A DNA stretch of 64,000 nucleotides. Origin: Chloracidobacterium sp. N (GTDB lineage Bacteria; Acidobacteriota; Blastocatellia; Chloracidobacteriales; Chloracidobacteriaceae). This document shows positions 53,085 through 63,308 of this stretch, in pieces. The notes under the pieces are model-generated. The model made no database searches, was not told where the DNA came from, and saw only the letters and a list, made by a program, of their open reading frames with translations. The position numbers were made by a program, and so were the translations under genes. Where the stretch lies: positions 1,889,819 to 1,953,818 of the forward strand of contig NZ_CP072642.1 of NCBI RefSeq assembly GCF_018304765.1, read 5' to 3'. Within the stretch, counting starts at the first letter, position 1, and every line of letters begins with the position of its first letter.

Positions 53085-53273
53085 CTGTGGGCCATCTGAA
53101 CCGGCCCGGCCAACCGTGAGCCGGCCAACCGGCCGCATCCGGCACTTGTTTCCGTAGCTTGGCGAAACCGGCCGGAAACGACAAGCCCGGACGGAACGCC
53201 GGCCCGTGGCGCTTCCGATGGTTGGCGTTCTCCCACCTTTTCCGGGATAATCGTCCACCGTAAGGAGCAGGGC

Positions 53274-54152
53274 ATGTTTCCCGAACTGTTCGAGATTCCC
53301 GGCACAGGCTTCATCATCAACACCTACGGCGTGTTGCTCGCCATTGGCTTTCTCAGCGGCATGTGGCTGGCCGGACGGTTTGCCGTTGCCGATGGTCTGC
53401 CCCGTGGTGAGGTGCTGGACATCGTGCTGTATGCGCTCATCGCCTCGCTGGTCGGGTCGCGGGTGCTGCTCGTCGTGGTCGAATGGGAGAGCTTTCACAG
53501 GGACTGGCGGGCCATCTTCTCGCTCGATGTGCTGCGCTCCGGCGGGGTCTTCTATGGCGGACTGCTGGCGGCGATTGCGGCCAGTCTGTTGCTTGTCCGG
53601 TGGCGCGGACTTGACTGGTGGCGGGTGGCGGACGCCTGCGCGCCCGGCATTGCCCTGGGGCAGTTCTTCGGCCGCCTGGGATGTTTTGCCGCCGGGTGCT
53701 GCTGGGGGCGGCCCACCAACGCCTGGTGCGGGGTGCGCTTCTCCGAACGCGGGCATGAACTGACCGGCGTGCCCTACGGCATTCCCCTCCATCCAACCCA
53801 GCTCTACGAGAGCGTGGCCACACTCGGTCTTTGCCTGGCGCTGGGCTGGCTTTTCCACCGGCGGCGGTTTCGCGGGCAAATCATCCTGGCGTACATGTTC
53901 GGCTATGCCGTCATCCGGTTCGTGATTGAAATCTGGCGCGACGATCCGCGTGGTGCCGTCGGGCCGTTTTCCACCTCGCAGGCCATTGCCCTGGGCTGCG
54001 CCGCCTTTGCCGTCGGGGCCTGGCTGGTCCGGCGGCGGCAGGCAGCGATTGTCACCGACATTGTCACTGACGCCAGCGCGCCGGCTGTGCCGTCACCGCC
54101 CCCGCCAGCTTCACCGCCGTCATCACCGTCCTTGCTTCCCCCCGAATCCTGA
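53274..54152 (+). CDS. lgt: Prolipoprotein diacylglyceryl transferase
   Basis: Transfers diacylglycerol from phosphatidylglycerol to the lipobox Cys of prolipoproteins, the first step of lipoprotein maturation. 292 residues after a TAAGGAG ribosome site. Signatures: SGGVFYGGLLAAI, the Lgt motif GQFFGRLGCFAAGCCWGRP and HPTQLYES. Seven membrane segments are predicted. The C-terminal 40 residues are Pro/Ser-rich, unusual for Lgt. Divergent from ispE. Confidence 0.95.
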   Translation: MFPELFEIPGTGFIINTYGVLLAIGFLSGMWLAGRFAVADGLPRGEVLDIVLYALIASLVGSRVLLVVVEWESFHRDWRAIFSLDVLRSGGVFYGGLLAAIAASLLLVRWRGLDWWRVADACAPGIALGQFFGRLGCFAAGCCWGRPTNAWCGVRFSERGHELTGVPYGIPLHPTQLYESVATLGLCLALGWLFHRRRFRGQIILAYMFGYAVIRFVIEIWRDDPRGAVGPFSTSQAIALGCAAFAVGAWLVRRRQAAIVTDIVTDASAPAVPSPPPPASPPSSPSLLPPES

Positions 54153-54179
54153 GTCACCGTCGGTATCCAAACATTTGTC

Positions 54180-56129
54180 ATGTCCACGGCACGCGCGGCT
54201 TCGACCGCACCACTCGTTTCCGCCCCACAAAAGGAAAAATTCGACAAAAAGGCGGCGGCCAGAGACACCGCCCGGCTCATGGCGAAGTATGGCGCGCCGT
54301 ATCTGCCCTACTTTGCCCTGGCGTTCTTCTGTCTCCTTGGGGCAGGCAGCCTGGCACTCATCTACCCGCTTTTCGTCGGCACGCTGTTTGGTTCGATCTT
54401 TTCCCCGGACAAGCCCTCGGCGCTCTCACCACTTCTGAACCTCGTTTCAGGGTGGCTGACGGCGTTGTTTCCCGGCTACCGTCTTTCGCCACTCGATCCG
54501 GTGCTGGCCCTGCTGACGGGCATCCTGGTGGTGCAGTCCGTCCTGAGCTTCGGGCGGACCTACCTGCTCAACTATGTGGGTGAAAAGCTGGTGGCCGACG
54601 TGCGCCGGGACCTCTACCGGCATCTGCTTTCGCTGGACATCACGTTTTTCGCCAACCGGCGTACCGGTGAACTCACCTCCCGGATTGCTTCGGATGTCAC
54701 GGCCATCCAGAACAGCGTCACGCTGAGTCTGGCGGAAGCCATGCGGCAGGTCATCGTGTTCACGGGGGGAACGGCGTTTCTGTTCTGGATTGACTGGCGT
54801 CTGGCCAGTCTGCTGCTCGCGCTCATTCCGGTGCTTGTGGTGAGTTTTGCCTTCTTTGGGCGCAGCATCCGGCGGCGCAGCACGCGCGTTCAGGATGCCC
54901 TGGCCGAGGCCACGGCCATTCTCGAAGAAACCATTGCCGGCATCCGCACGGTGCAGTCCTTCACCCGTGAGCCTTATGAAGTCAACCGCTACGAATCACA
55001 TATCACCCGCTCGCTCCACGAGGCCCTGGGCCGCGCCCTGGCCCGTGGATTGTTCAATGCGGCAATTGTGTTTGTGCTCTTCGGCGGTTTTGTCGGGCTG
55101 CTCTGGTACAGCGGCAATCAGGTTCTGGAAGGCAAGCTCACCGCCGAGCAACTCATCCAGTTTTTGTTTTACGCGGCGTGGGTTGGCGGGGCCCTGGGCA
55201 CGCTGGCCGAATACTACGGCGAGTTCAATCAGACGATTGGCGCGTCACGGCGTGTCGTCGAACTCTTTGACACCAAACCTGCGATTAGCGACGCCCCCGA
55301 TGCCCGCTCCGTGCCGGAAGTCCGGGGACTGGTTGAAATCAGCGAAGCCTGCTTCATTTACCCCGGACGGACGGAGCCGGCCCTGGATGGCATCAGCATC
55401 ACGGCCCGTCCCGGTGAAGTCATTGCGCTGGTGGGACCAAGCGGGGCCGGCAAATCCACCCTGATTGCACTCATCCCCCGGTTTTATGACCTTACCTCCG
55501 GCAGCATCCGTGTGGACGGCCTTGACGTACGGCAGTGGAAACTCGCCGACCTGCGCGCCAACATTGGCATCGTCCCCCAGGAAACGACGCTCTTTAGCGG
55601 CACGGTGTACGACAACATCACCTATGGCAAGCTGGATGCGACGCCGGAGGACGTGGAGCGCGTCGCCCGCGCTGCGCATGCCCACGAGTTCATCATGGCG
55701 TTTCCCCAAGGGTATCAGACCATTGTCGGCGAGCGCGGGGTCAAGCTTTCCGGTGGACAGCGGCAACGGATTGCCATTGCGCGGGCGCTGCTCAAGGACC
55801 CACGGATTCTCATCCTCGATGAGGCGACGAGTTCCCTAGATTCAGAGTCGGAACACTACGTTCAGGCGGCCCTCGATGCCCTGATGGAAGGGCGTACGAC
55901 CTTCGTCATTGCCCACCGGCTGTCCACGGTCCAGCGGGCCACGCGCATTGTCGTCATGGCGCATGGGCGCATCGTGGAAGAAGGCACGCACAAGGAACTG
56001 CTGGCGCGCGAGGGGATATACAAAAAGCTCTACAAACTTCAGTTCCGCGATGTGCCCGAGTGGATTCTGCAGGAAGCCGGGCTACCGGAAACGCCGGCAT
56101 TGGAATCCACCCGGGCCGCTCTGCGGTAG
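54180..56129 (+). CDS. ABC exporter (type I, MsbA-like fused permease-ATPase)
   Basis: 649 residues; an about 55-residue N-terminal cytoplasmic extension precedes six membrane helices (permease about 55-380), including the coupling region FANRRTGELTSRIASDVTAIQ. The ATPase has Walker A GPSGAGKST (about residue 425), signature LSGGQRQRIAIARAL, Walker B ILILDEATSSLDSESE and a His in VIAHRLSTVQ. MsbA-like proteins flip lipid A core or other lipids, but many homologues export drugs or peptides, so substrate is open. It starts 27 bases after lgt. Confidence 0.92.
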   Translation: MSTARAASTAPLVSAPQKEKFDKKAAARDTARLMAKYGAPYLPYFALAFFCLLGAGSLALIYPLFVGTLFGSIFSPDKPSALSPLLNLVSGWLTALFPGYRLSPLDPVLALLTGILVVQSVLSFGRTYLLNYVGEKLVADVRRDLYRHLLSLDITFFANRRTGELTSRIASDVTAIQNSVTLSLAEAMRQVIVFTGGTAFLFWIDWRLASLLLALIPVLVVSFAFFGRSIRRRSTRVQDALAEATAILEETIAGIRTVQSFTREPYEVNRYESHITRSLHEALGRALARGLFNAAIVFVLFGGFVGLLWYSGNQVLEGKLTAEQLIQFLFYAAWVGGALGTLAEYYGEFNQTIGASRRVVELFDTKPAISDAPDARSVPEVRGLVEISEACFIYPGRTEPALDGISITARPGEVIALVGPSGAGKSTLIALIPRFYDLTSGSIRVDGLDVRQWKLADLRANIGIVPQETTLFSGTVYDNITYGKLDATPEDVERVARAAHAHEFIMAFPQGYQTIVGERGVKLSGGQRQRIAIARALLKDPRILILDEATSSLDSESEHYVQAALDALMEGRTTFVIAHRLSTVQRATRIVVMAHGRIVEEGTHKELLAREGIYKKLYKLQFRDVPEWILQEAGLPETPALESTRAALR

Positions 56130-56138
56130 GGCAATTGG

Positions 56139-57182
56139 TCAGGCCGTTCCGTTGAGACCAAGGTTGAGGACCACCCGCCCGTTGATTTGACCATGCTTCA
56201 TCCGCTCGAACACGTTATTGACCTGCTCCAGCGGCTGGAGTTCGATGTTTGGCTTGACCTTCCCCTCGGCGGCGAATTGCAGGCTTTCGTGCAAATCCTT
56301 CCGCGTTCCGACAATCGATCCGCGCACGGTCAGACGGTTGAGCACCACATCGAAAATCGGCAGGGGAAAATCCCCTGGCGGCAGGCCCACCATCGAACAC
56401 GTCCCCCCGCGCCGGAGCATGGCAATGGCCTGGCGGAAAATGGAGGCTGAAACGGCCGCGACCACGACGCCATGCGCCCCACCGGTCTGACGCTTGATAG
56501 CTGCCACCGGGTCTTCTTCTTTGGCGTTGACGGTCACTTCAGCGCCAAGCTGCCGGGCCAGTTCGAGCTTGTCGGAGGCAATGTCCACCGCCCCGACGTG
56601 CAGCCCCATGGCCTTGGCATACTGCACCGCCATGTGTCCGAGGCCGCCCACGCCGATGACCACCAGCCATTCACCCGGACGCGCCTGGGTTTCCTTGATG
56701 GCCTTGTAGGTTGTCACCCCGGCGCACAACACTGGTGACGCAATAGAAAAATCAAGACCATCCGGGATGTGTCCGACGTAGGCGGCCGGCGCCACGACAT
56801 ATTCGGCAAAACCGCCGTCCACGGAATACCCCGTGTTGTGCTGGTGCTCGCACAGGGTCTCCCAGCCGGTCAGGCAGTACTCACACAGGCCACATGCGTC
56901 ATGCAGCCAGGGCACACCGACCCGGTCACCTTCCTTGACGGAAGTCACCTGATCGCCGACAGCCGCCACATAACCGGCCCCTTCGTGACCGGGCACCAGC
57001 GGGAGTTTCGGTTTGATGGGCCAGTCACCATCGGCCGCGTGTAAGTCCGTGTGACAGACCCCGCTGGTGACGACCTTGATCAGCACTTGTCCGGGCCCCG
57101 GACGGGGCACGTCCATTTCTTCAATGGTCAGGGGTTTTCCAAACTCGTGAACTACAGCCGCGCGCATTTTGTTTGGCAGCAT
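56139..57182 (-). CDS. adhP: Zinc-dependent alcohol dehydrogenase (AdhP-like)
   Basis: 347 residues, the tetrameric MDR type. Catalytic zinc ligands in [16 protein letters not shown] (Cys) and PGHEGAGYV (His/Glu), structural zinc in [16 protein letters not shown] (four Cys), and the NAD-binding [19 protein letters not shown]. Uses NAD to oxidise short alcohols or reduce aldehydes. Convergent with the ABC exporter (9 bases between stops). Confidence 0.93.
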   Translation of the reverse strand: MLPNKMRAAVVHEFGKPLTIEEMDVPRPGPGQVLIKVVTSGVCHTDLHAADGDWPIKPKLPLVPGHEGAGYVAAVGDQVTSVKEGDRVGVPWLHDACGLCEYCLTGWETLCEHQHNTGYSVDGGFAEYVVAPAAYVGHIPDGLDFSIASPVLCAGVTTYKAIKETQARPGEWLVVIGVGGLGHMAVQYAKAMGLHVGAVDIASDKLELARQLGAEVTVNAKEEDPVAAIKRQTGGAHGVVVAAVSASIFRQAIAMLRRGGTCSMVGLPPGDFPLPIFDVVLNRLTVRGSIVGTRKDLHESLQFAAEGKVKPNIELQPLEQVNNVFERMKHGQINGRVVLNLGLNGTA

Positions 57183-57406
57183 GCGTCAAAACCTCCATGT
57201 ACCGGGACTCGACATCCACTCCTGACACACCTGTGACCAGGCCGGCCACAGAAGGGCTCTGCCTGGCTGATGGCGCATCCGTAAGGGAACGAGCGTTGTT
57301 TTGGAAAGTAAAGTTGGGGGGCGCAGAAGTGTGATGTTCAATACACTAGCCAAAATGACGCGCCTTGGCAAACCAGATTTTGCTTTTGGAATGATTTTTT
57401 GGGCTG

Positions 57407-58435
57407 TCAGTACTCGCGCCGCAGCGGACGCCCCATGATTTCGGCCATGGCGTCCTGTACGCTGCGGCCTTCGTACAGCACCTGATACATGCCGCGTGTC
57501 ATGGGCATATCCACCTGATGCTTCTGCGCCAGGGCATGGATGGCCTTCGTGGTTTTGACGCCTTCGGCCACGTTCGTCATACCGGCGAGGATGTCATCGA
57601 GCTGGCGTCCCCGGCCGAGTTCGACGCCGACGTACCGGTTGCGGGAAAGCGCGCCGGTTGCTGTCAGAAAGAGATCGCCGACTCCGGCCAGGCCGGACAG
57701 CGTCTCGACCCGCGCGCCAAGCGCCACGGCCAGGCGCGTTATTTCCGCCAGTCCGCGGGTGATGAGCGTGACGACGGTGTTGTGGCCAAAACCCAGCCCC
57801 ACCATGACGCCGGCCGCCATGGCAATGACGTTCTTTGACGCGCCGGCAATCTCGACGCCGGTGATGTCCTGGTTGTAGTACAGGCGGAAGTTGGGCGTAC
57901 TGAGTTCGCTCTGGACATACTCCCCCCAGCGGGGCGCAAAAGCCGCGACGACGGTCGCCGTGGGATCGCCCTTCGCCACCTCGTAGGCAAAGTTGGGGCC
58001 GGAAAGGGTGACGTAGCGCGGCTCGAAAAGGTCATGCCAGACATCGAAAGCCACTTCCGACATGCGCATCAGGGTGTCCGTCTCGATGCCCTTGGTGGCA
58101 CTGACAAATACCATGGTGGGCGTGATGTAGGGGCGCATGGCCATCAGGACGCTGCGTGTGACGTGCGACGGCACGACGAGCAGGACAATCTGGGCGCCAT
58201 CGAGGGCTGCCGCCAGTCCGGCCATGGGGAGGATGTTTTCCGGCAACCGGAATCCGGGCAGGTAGGGCTGGTTTTCACGGGTGGCACAGAGGGTGGCGAT
58301 GTGTTCCGGGCGATGCCCCCAGAGGGTGACGGTACGGGGCGTGCCGTCGGAGGACGGACGCGCGGCCGCGACCAAAGCCAGCGCCGTTCCCCAACTTCCG
58401 GCGCCAATCACGGCAATTCGCTGGGCAGGATACAT
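57407..58435 (-). CDS. gpsA: Glycerol-3-phosphate dehydrogenase [NAD(P)+]
   Basis: Makes sn-glycerol 3-phosphate from DHAP for phospholipid synthesis. 342 residues with NAD(P)-binding VIGAGSWGTALALVAA at the N terminus, LLVVPSHVTRSVL, SATKGIETDTLMRMSE, the GpsA signature GPNFAYEVAKGDPTAT, and the catalytic Lys region GASKNVIAMAAGVMVGLGFG. The 224-base gap to adhP on the same strand holds a T-rich stretch (57380-57406) but no clear hairpin. Confidence 0.95.
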   Translation of the reverse strand: MYPAQRIAVIGAGSWGTALALVAAARPSSDGTPRTVTLWGHRPEHIATLCATRENQPYLPGFRLPENILPMAGLAAALDGAQIVLLVVPSHVTRSVLMAMRPYITPTMVFVSATKGIETDTLMRMSEVAFDVWHDLFEPRYVTLSGPNFAYEVAKGDPTATVVAAFAPRWGEYVQSELSTPNFRLYYNQDITGVEIAGASKNVIAMAAGVMVGLGFGHNTVVTLITRGLAEITRLAVALGARVETLSGLAGVGDLFLTATGALSRNRYVGVELGRGRQLDDILAGMTNVAEGVKTTKAIHALAQKHQVDMPMTRGMYQVLYEGRSVQDAMAEIMGRPLRREY

Positions 58436-58579
58436 AGATACATCCGTTGGCGGGAAAAGCTTTCCACAGGACAGCCCTGATTCGGGTTACGATAGTCGAG
58501 CCCCATCCGGCCGGACAATCCGGTTGGCAAGTCCCGCTGACTTGCCCGTAGGGTCTGGCTCGTGTTTATTTCCGGCATC

Positions 58580-59239
58580 ATGAAGTTGAGCGATTTTGCA
58601 GCGGTCATCTTCGATATGGATGGCCTGCTGATTGATACGGAAACCCTGTACTGCCAGTCGTGGCAGCGGGCGGCGGCAGATTGTGGTTTTGTCATTACAC
58701 CACACTTCTATGAACGGCTTGTGGGACGTTCCCGCGCCGATGCCCTTCAGATTGTGCTGGAGCATTTCGGCGATCAGGTTCCGATGCCGGATTTTCACGA
58801 GCGCGTACTGCACTACGAGACGGTCTGCTTTGCCGAAGCACCCATTCCTGTCAAGCCGGGCGCGTGGGACATGATTGCGGCCGTGGATGCCCACGCCCTG
58901 CCCAAGGCGCTGGCGACCTCAACGCATCGTCCGGCGGCCCGGCAGCGTCTGGTACGCACGGGGCTGGACCGTCACTTCCACATTACCGTGACCGGCGATG
59001 AGGTACAGCGTCCCAAACCCGCGCCGGACATTTACCTGGCAGCCTGTGAACGGCTGGGTGTGTCCCCCCGGGATGTGCTGGCTTTTGAGGATTCCGAACC
59101 GGGCGTCCAGGCCGCCCATGCCGCCGGTGTCACGGTCATCATGGTGCCGGACTTCAAGGCACCATCGCTGGAAATCCAGGCCCGCACCGCCCGCGTTTTC
59201 CCGTCGCTGACCCTGGCGCGCGCTCACCTGTGCGCGTAG
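58580..59239 (+). CDS. HAD-family phosphatase (beta-phosphoglucomutase-like)
   Basis: 219 residues from ATG 58580 (GTG 58562 adds six). HAD motif I is VIFDMDGLLIDTE, motif II STHRPAARQRL, the Lys of motif III in VQRPKPAPDIYL, and motif IV LAFEDSEPGVQAAHAAG. The helical cap (residues 20-90, DTETLYCQSWQRAAADC) is of the C1 class as in beta-phosphoglucomutases and phosphoglycolate phosphatases. The substrate is not inferable. Divergent from gpsA. Confidence 0.88.
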   Translation: MKLSDFAAVIFDMDGLLIDTETLYCQSWQRAAADCGFVITPHFYERLVGRSRADALQIVLEHFGDQVPMPDFHERVLHYETVCFAEAPIPVKPGAWDMIAAVDAHALPKALATSTHRPAARQRLVRTGLDRHFHITVTGDEVQRPKPAPDIYLAACERLGVSPRDVLAFEDSEPGVQAAHAAGVTVIMVPDFKAPSLEIQARTARVFPSLTLARAHLCA

Positions 59240-59302
59240 CTTCAGGCGCTGTCAGCTTTCAAAACCGACGCTGAATTCCAGCAAGGCCCTGTCTTTGAGC
59301 CG

Positions 59303-60838
59303 ATGACGCCCACTGCGCCCAACGCACTGCGCCTGCCCCCTGCCTGGAGACAGCAATTGTGGTTTGGTCTCATTGGTTTGCTTGGTGCTGGCTGGCTGTG
59401 GTTTGCCATGTCCCGGCACGGGATTGGGCTTTCGCCGGATTCGGTGGGCTATCTGGCGGTTGCCCAGCACCTGCTTGAAGGCAGGGGCTTTCTTTCCTAC
59501 CGGGGTGAGCCATTCGTTGCCCAACCGCCGCTGTATCCTCTGGCGATTGCCACCATAAGTTTCCTCCTTGGCTTCACCCTGGCGACATCGGCTCTTCTGC
59601 TCAACCTTATCCTTTTCGTCGCTGTTGCCTACCTCTCTGGCCGGCTTGCCCTCCTGGTCACAAAATCTTTTCCCCTCTCAATCGCCGTCTGTATCTCGGT
59701 TATCCTGGGTGTACCGATCACCTGGGTTTCTGTCTTTGCCTGGAGTGAAATGCTTTTCATTTTCCTTACAACTCTGGCATTCCTGAATCTGATTGGCTTT
59801 ATCTCATCCAGGGATACAAGAGATTTATTGGCATGCTCACTTTATCTGGCCTGTTCATGTATGGCTCGTTACGCAGGACTTTTTTCTGTTTTTTCATTTC
59901 TACTAGTTCTGATTCTGGTAACGAGTGAAAGATTACAAAAAAAAGCATATCAAATTGTTGCTTTTTCATTCATCTCATCCTTACCCATATCTCTTTGGGT
60001 ATTGAGAAACTATATTCTATCTGGTACTCCTTTTGGCCCGAGAACTATGGCCTCTCTGAAACCAAAGGAGATTATTTTTTTGCTTTTCGACACCTTTTCC
60101 AGTTGGTTTATTCTTCAGACAGATATTTTGCAAAATTATTTTATTTTAATCGCGATATTTATTTTTTTGACCTTTGCAGTTTCCACTGCATGTATCTGCC
60201 AAATAAAGGATACCAACATATTATCTCTTGTAATCTTTGTTTCCACGTATTCGCTTTTTGTCTTTGTTTCTTCCATGCGCTTTGCATACGATCCAATTGA
60301 CAACCGCTTGCTCTCTCCAGTTTTTATATCCTTGGTCGTCGTCTTGTTAAGCTTTTCAAACAAGGTGCTCTATCCATATCTAAAAAGCAAAGTCTCCGGT
60401 GGTGCACAATCCCGGCTCATTATCTTGGGAGCACTGATCTGGTTTACCCATCCGGTACTTTCTACACTGACACTTGGATTTGAGGTGCGCCGGGAAGGCA
60501 AGGGCTACCATGCCGTTCACTGGCAGACCAGCCCAACCCTGGCTCATGTCCGCCAGGTGCGTGAGCAGCTCACCCAACGGACGGTCTATACCAACGACCC
60601 CGAAGGACTGTACTTTCTGGCCCACATCCGGGCCGAGCACCTTCCCTTTCGGTTTCGCCCAACCTGGCCGGAAGCAGGACAGGCCTACCTGATTCGCTTC
60701 AAGCGCGCCTACCGTGGTGAATGCCTGGACATCATCGAAGGACTCCGCCAGGCGGCTGACATCGAGCCGCTGGCCCGGTTTTCCGACGGTGAAATCTATC
60801 TGGTGACACACAAACCCCTTCAGGTCCCCAGCCAGTAG
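59303..60838 (+). CDS. Polytopic membrane protein, GT39/ArnT-like, with AT-rich core
   Basis: 511 residues. The N terminus has two membrane segments flanking a luminal loop with GIGLSPDSVGYLAVAQHLLEG, a pattern of GT-C glycosyltransferases that use polyprenyl-phosphate sugars. About ten hydrophobic helices run to residue 400, then a soluble C-terminal region (YTNDPEGLYFLAHIRAEHL). The N-terminal 150 and C-terminal 120 residues are encoded by normal GC-rich sequence, but 59800-60400 is AT-rich (33% G+C counted over 59941-60000), with Phe, Ile and Ser replacing Leu and Ala. The frame is intact. Confidence 0.72.
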   Translation: MTPTAPNALRLPPAWRQQLWFGLIGLLGAGWLWFAMSRHGIGLSPDSVGYLAVAQHLLEGRGFLSYRGEPFVAQPPLYPLAIATISFLLGFTLATSALLLNLILFVAVAYLSGRLALLVTKSFPLSIAVCISVILGVPITWVSVFAWSEMLFIFLTTLAFLNLIGFISSRDTRDLLACSLYLACSCMARYAGLFSVFSFLLVLILVTSERLQKKAYQIVAFSFISSLPISLWVLRNYILSGTPFGPRTMASLKPKEIIFLLFDTFSSWFILQTDILQNYFILIAIFIFLTFAVSTACICQIKDTNILSLVIFVSTYSLFVFVSSMRFAYDPIDNRLLSPVFISLVVVLLSFSNKVLYPYLKSKVSGGAQSRLIILGALIWFTHPVLSTLTLGFEVRREGKGYHAVHWQTSPTLAHVRQVREQLTQRTVYTNDPEGLYFLAHIRAEHLPFRFRPTWPEAGQAYLIRFKRAYRGECLDIIEGLRQAADIEPLARFSDGEIYLVTHKPLQVPSQ

Positions 60839-60872
60839 GTCCCCCGGAGTTGGGTCGGCTTCCGGCTTCGGG

Positions 60873-62756
60873 CTAGCGCACCATGGGACGAAGCTGCTCA
60901 ATGCGCTGGCTGATTTCCGCCGGCGAAAGATGCCGGAAGGCTTCGGGCAGCATGTCGCGCGAGGTGGCCTCCCGGACGGCAACCAGAGTTTGATACTCGA
61001 TGGCGACTTCGTCCCGGGCCGGAGTGAATTCCTGGGCCACAGCGCGGACATCTTCCGGGCTGACTTCCTTGCGCCCGGCCTGCCGCGCCACCCGCCGGCA
61101 GCGGATGAGAATGGACTCAATATCCGCCCCCGAAAGCTTCAGATCGCTTTTCGTAATCGGTGACCAGTCCGTGACCTGATGGGCAATCCGGTTTTTCTTG
61201 ATCATGGCCTCGACGATGGCCAGACGGTCAGCTTCAGATTCCGGGTAAAACAGCGAGATATGCTCTTCAGCTCTTCCCTGGCGCTTCAGGTCAATGGGAA
61301 GCAGGTCAGGGCGTGAGGTCATCAGTATCCAGAGAATGCGTCCGCGATTGTCGGTGTCTCCCATGGCGGCCGCGATCTTGGAAAAGATGCGCTTGTCCAC
61401 GCCGCTATCCCCACCGCTGTCCCGGTTGCCCAAGGTGGCATCGGCCTCATCAATCAGAACAACGATTGGTGCCAGGGTCTGGATAAGATTGAGAATCTTT
61501 TCGAGATTGGACTCCGAAGAGCCAACCCACTTGTCCCGGAAGTTCTTGAATTCGACGACATTCAACCCGCAGTCCTTGGCAAAGGCTTCTGCCAGAAAGG
61601 TTTTCCCCGTTCCAACCGGGCCGGAGATGAGAATTCCCATGGGAGCTTCTTCCGTTTCGCCCCTGCGAATAACTTCGGCAATGTTACGCAGGTAAGCCTT
61701 GGCTTTCTCGAAGCCGCCAACGTGGTCAAGACCGTATTTGGGCGTCACGAATTCAATCAGGCCGACACATTCCGCCTCGATGATGGACTTTTTCTTGGCG
61801 CGTACCAGGTCAATCGTCAGGCCCTCGTCATTGAGCGTCGCACTTTTGAGAATGGAGGAGATGTGAACCCGGTTCAGACCGGAAGTGAGGTGGGCAAGCT
61901 GCTCGTCACTCATCTGCATCCTGAGTCCAAGAACGCTGTTTCCCAGCTCCGCCTTCATCTGCTCAAGCCGTTCATTGAACTTTTTGGTTTCTTCGTTGAG
62001 CCGGTCAACGCCTTCCTCGCGCAGGATGCGCTCGGCCTTGGCTTTGAAATCAGCTTTGAGCTGTTCGATTTCTTTTTCGGAGCGGCCATTACGTCGTTTG
62101 GCAATCTCCGCCAGCTCATAGCGGATGTAATCAAGCCGTTCCGTATGATCCGGGTAGGGAACGCGGATGACCGTCAGCCGCGAATTCTCACGGAATCGCT
62201 GGGCCACATCCGACAGGTTTTCTGTGATGAACAGGACGATGTTATCGGAATTGAGCAGACGGGAACTCGTCAGCCACCGCTGGAGCATCACGAGCAGGTT
62301 CCGCTCGTCACTGCTGAGGTGGGTCATTTCACCGGCCGGCACAAGCGTCTCAAGGAAATTGATGATGACTGCCACCTGATCACCAGCGTAGAGAAACCGC
62401 TCAATCAATCCCAGCGCCGGCACCGGATCACGCGGGAGCGTCGTCAGGGTCTTCGTATCGGCAAGTGGATTGGCAACCCGCAAGGTCGCCAGAAACTGGC
62501 GCTCGGCTTCCTGCGAGCCAAAGGAAATCCCCTCGCTGCGGTTGTAGAGCACGATGTGCTTGTTCCCCAGCATTTCCTGCTGGAGAAAGGTCACCAATCC
62601 CACATAACCGCGTTTGGCGCGTGCCAGGTCATAGACGTTGTGGTGAAGCAGGAAATGGCTCGCCTCGCCGGAAAAATACTTGCGCCCCATTTCAGCCGCC
62701 CAATGTGGAAGCTGGCTGAGTTCATCAAGCGTCAGCAGGTGACGGGTGGCAGACAT
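60873..62756 (-). CDS. AAA+ ATPase, Ycf46-like
   Basis: 627 residues. An N-terminal region (1-300) with NVYDLARAKRGYVGLVTFLQ (beginning of the segment) and the central RAKKKSIIEAECVGLIEFV motif precede the AAA module: Walker A SGPVGTGKTFLAEA (Lys385), pore-like loop FKNFRDKWVGSSE, Walker B VVLIDEADATLG (about 430), arginine-finger region DLKRQGRAEEHI and a C-terminal helical lid. This architecture matches the Ycf46 group known in cyanobacteria and plastids, where it is tied to inorganic-carbon use. Coiled-coil residues (about 235-285) lie before the module. Third gene after tdk and ispF. Confidence 0.75.
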   Translation of the reverse strand: MSATRHLLTLDELSQLPHWAAEMGRKYFSGEASHFLLHHNVYDLARAKRGYVGLVTFLQQEMLGNKHIVLYNRSEGISFGSQEAERQFLATLRVANPLADTKTLTTLPRDPVPALGLIERFLYAGDQVAVIINFLETLVPAGEMTHLSSDERNLLVMLQRWLTSSRLLNSDNIVLFITENLSDVAQRFRENSRLTVIRVPYPDHTERLDYIRYELAEIAKRRNGRSEKEIEQLKADFKAKAERILREEGVDRLNEETKKFNERLEQMKAELGNSVLGLRMQMSDEQLAHLTSGLNRVHISSILKSATLNDEGLTIDLVRAKKKSIIEAECVGLIEFVTPKYGLDHVGGFEKAKAYLRNIAEVIRRGETEEAPMGILISGPVGTGKTFLAEAFAKDCGLNVVEFKNFRDKWVGSSESNLEKILNLIQTLAPIVVLIDEADATLGNRDSGGDSGVDKRIFSKIAAAMGDTDNRGRILWILMTSRPDLLPIDLKRQGRAEEHISLFYPESEADRLAIVEAMIKKNRIAHQVTDWSPITKSDLKLSGADIESILIRCRRVARQAGRKEVSPEDVRAVAQEFTPARDEVAIEYQTLVAVREATSRDMLPEAFRHLSPAEISQRIEQLRPMVR

Positions 62757-62782
62757 GGTGTGTTTCCTTCAGACGGATGAGG

Positions 62783-63301
62783 TTATGCATGTGATTCGGC
62801 TTCCCCGTCCCGGCGGCGTTGCGCCACCAGGACAACCGCGTGGACGGCAATGGCTTCCCGCCGGCCGACAGCATCCTGCCCTTCGTTGGTTTTTGCCTTG
62901 ACGCTGACCGCGTCACAGGGCAGGTGCAAGATAGCTGCCAGACGCTCCCGCATGGCCTGGATGTAGGGTGCCAGCTTCGGGCGCTCGGCCAGAATGGAGG
63001 CGTCCACGTTGACCACTTCAAAACCACGGGCAGCCACGAGCCCCACCGCCTGTTGCAGCAGGGTCAGGCTGTCAGCACCAGCCCACTGCGGATCGGTGTC
63101 GGGGAAATGCGTGCCGATGTCACCCAGCGCCAGCGCCCCCAGCAGGGCATCGGTAAGGGCATGCGCCAGCGCATCGGCGTCCGAATGACCGAGCAGCCCG
63201 CGCTCATAGGGAATGTTCACACCGCCCAGAATCAACGGGCGCCCTTCCACCAGACGGTGGATGTCATACCCCATCCCGACCCGATATGCGCCGGACTGCA
63301 T
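62783..63301 (-). CDS. ispF: 2-C-methyl-D-erythritol 2,4-cyclodiphosphate synthase
   Basis: MEP-pathway enzyme cyclising CDP-ME-2-phosphate to MEcPP with release of CMP; the active trimer binds zinc. 172 residues: metal ligands in [29 protein letters not shown] (Asp/His), and the substrate-binding [20 protein letters not shown]. An Arg/Glu-rich tail follows. It begins 8 bases after tdk ends and is followed by the AAA gene after 26 bases. Confidence 0.96.
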   Translation of the reverse strand: MQSGAYRVGMGYDIHRLVEGRPLILGGVNIPYERGLLGHSDADALAHALTDALLGALALGDIGTHFPDTDPQWAGADSLTLLQQAVGLVAARGFEVVNVDASILAERPKLAPYIQAMRERLAAILHLPCDAVSVKAKTNEGQDAVGRREAIAVHAVVLVAQRRRDGEAESHA

Positions 63302-63308
63302 CGTGCCT

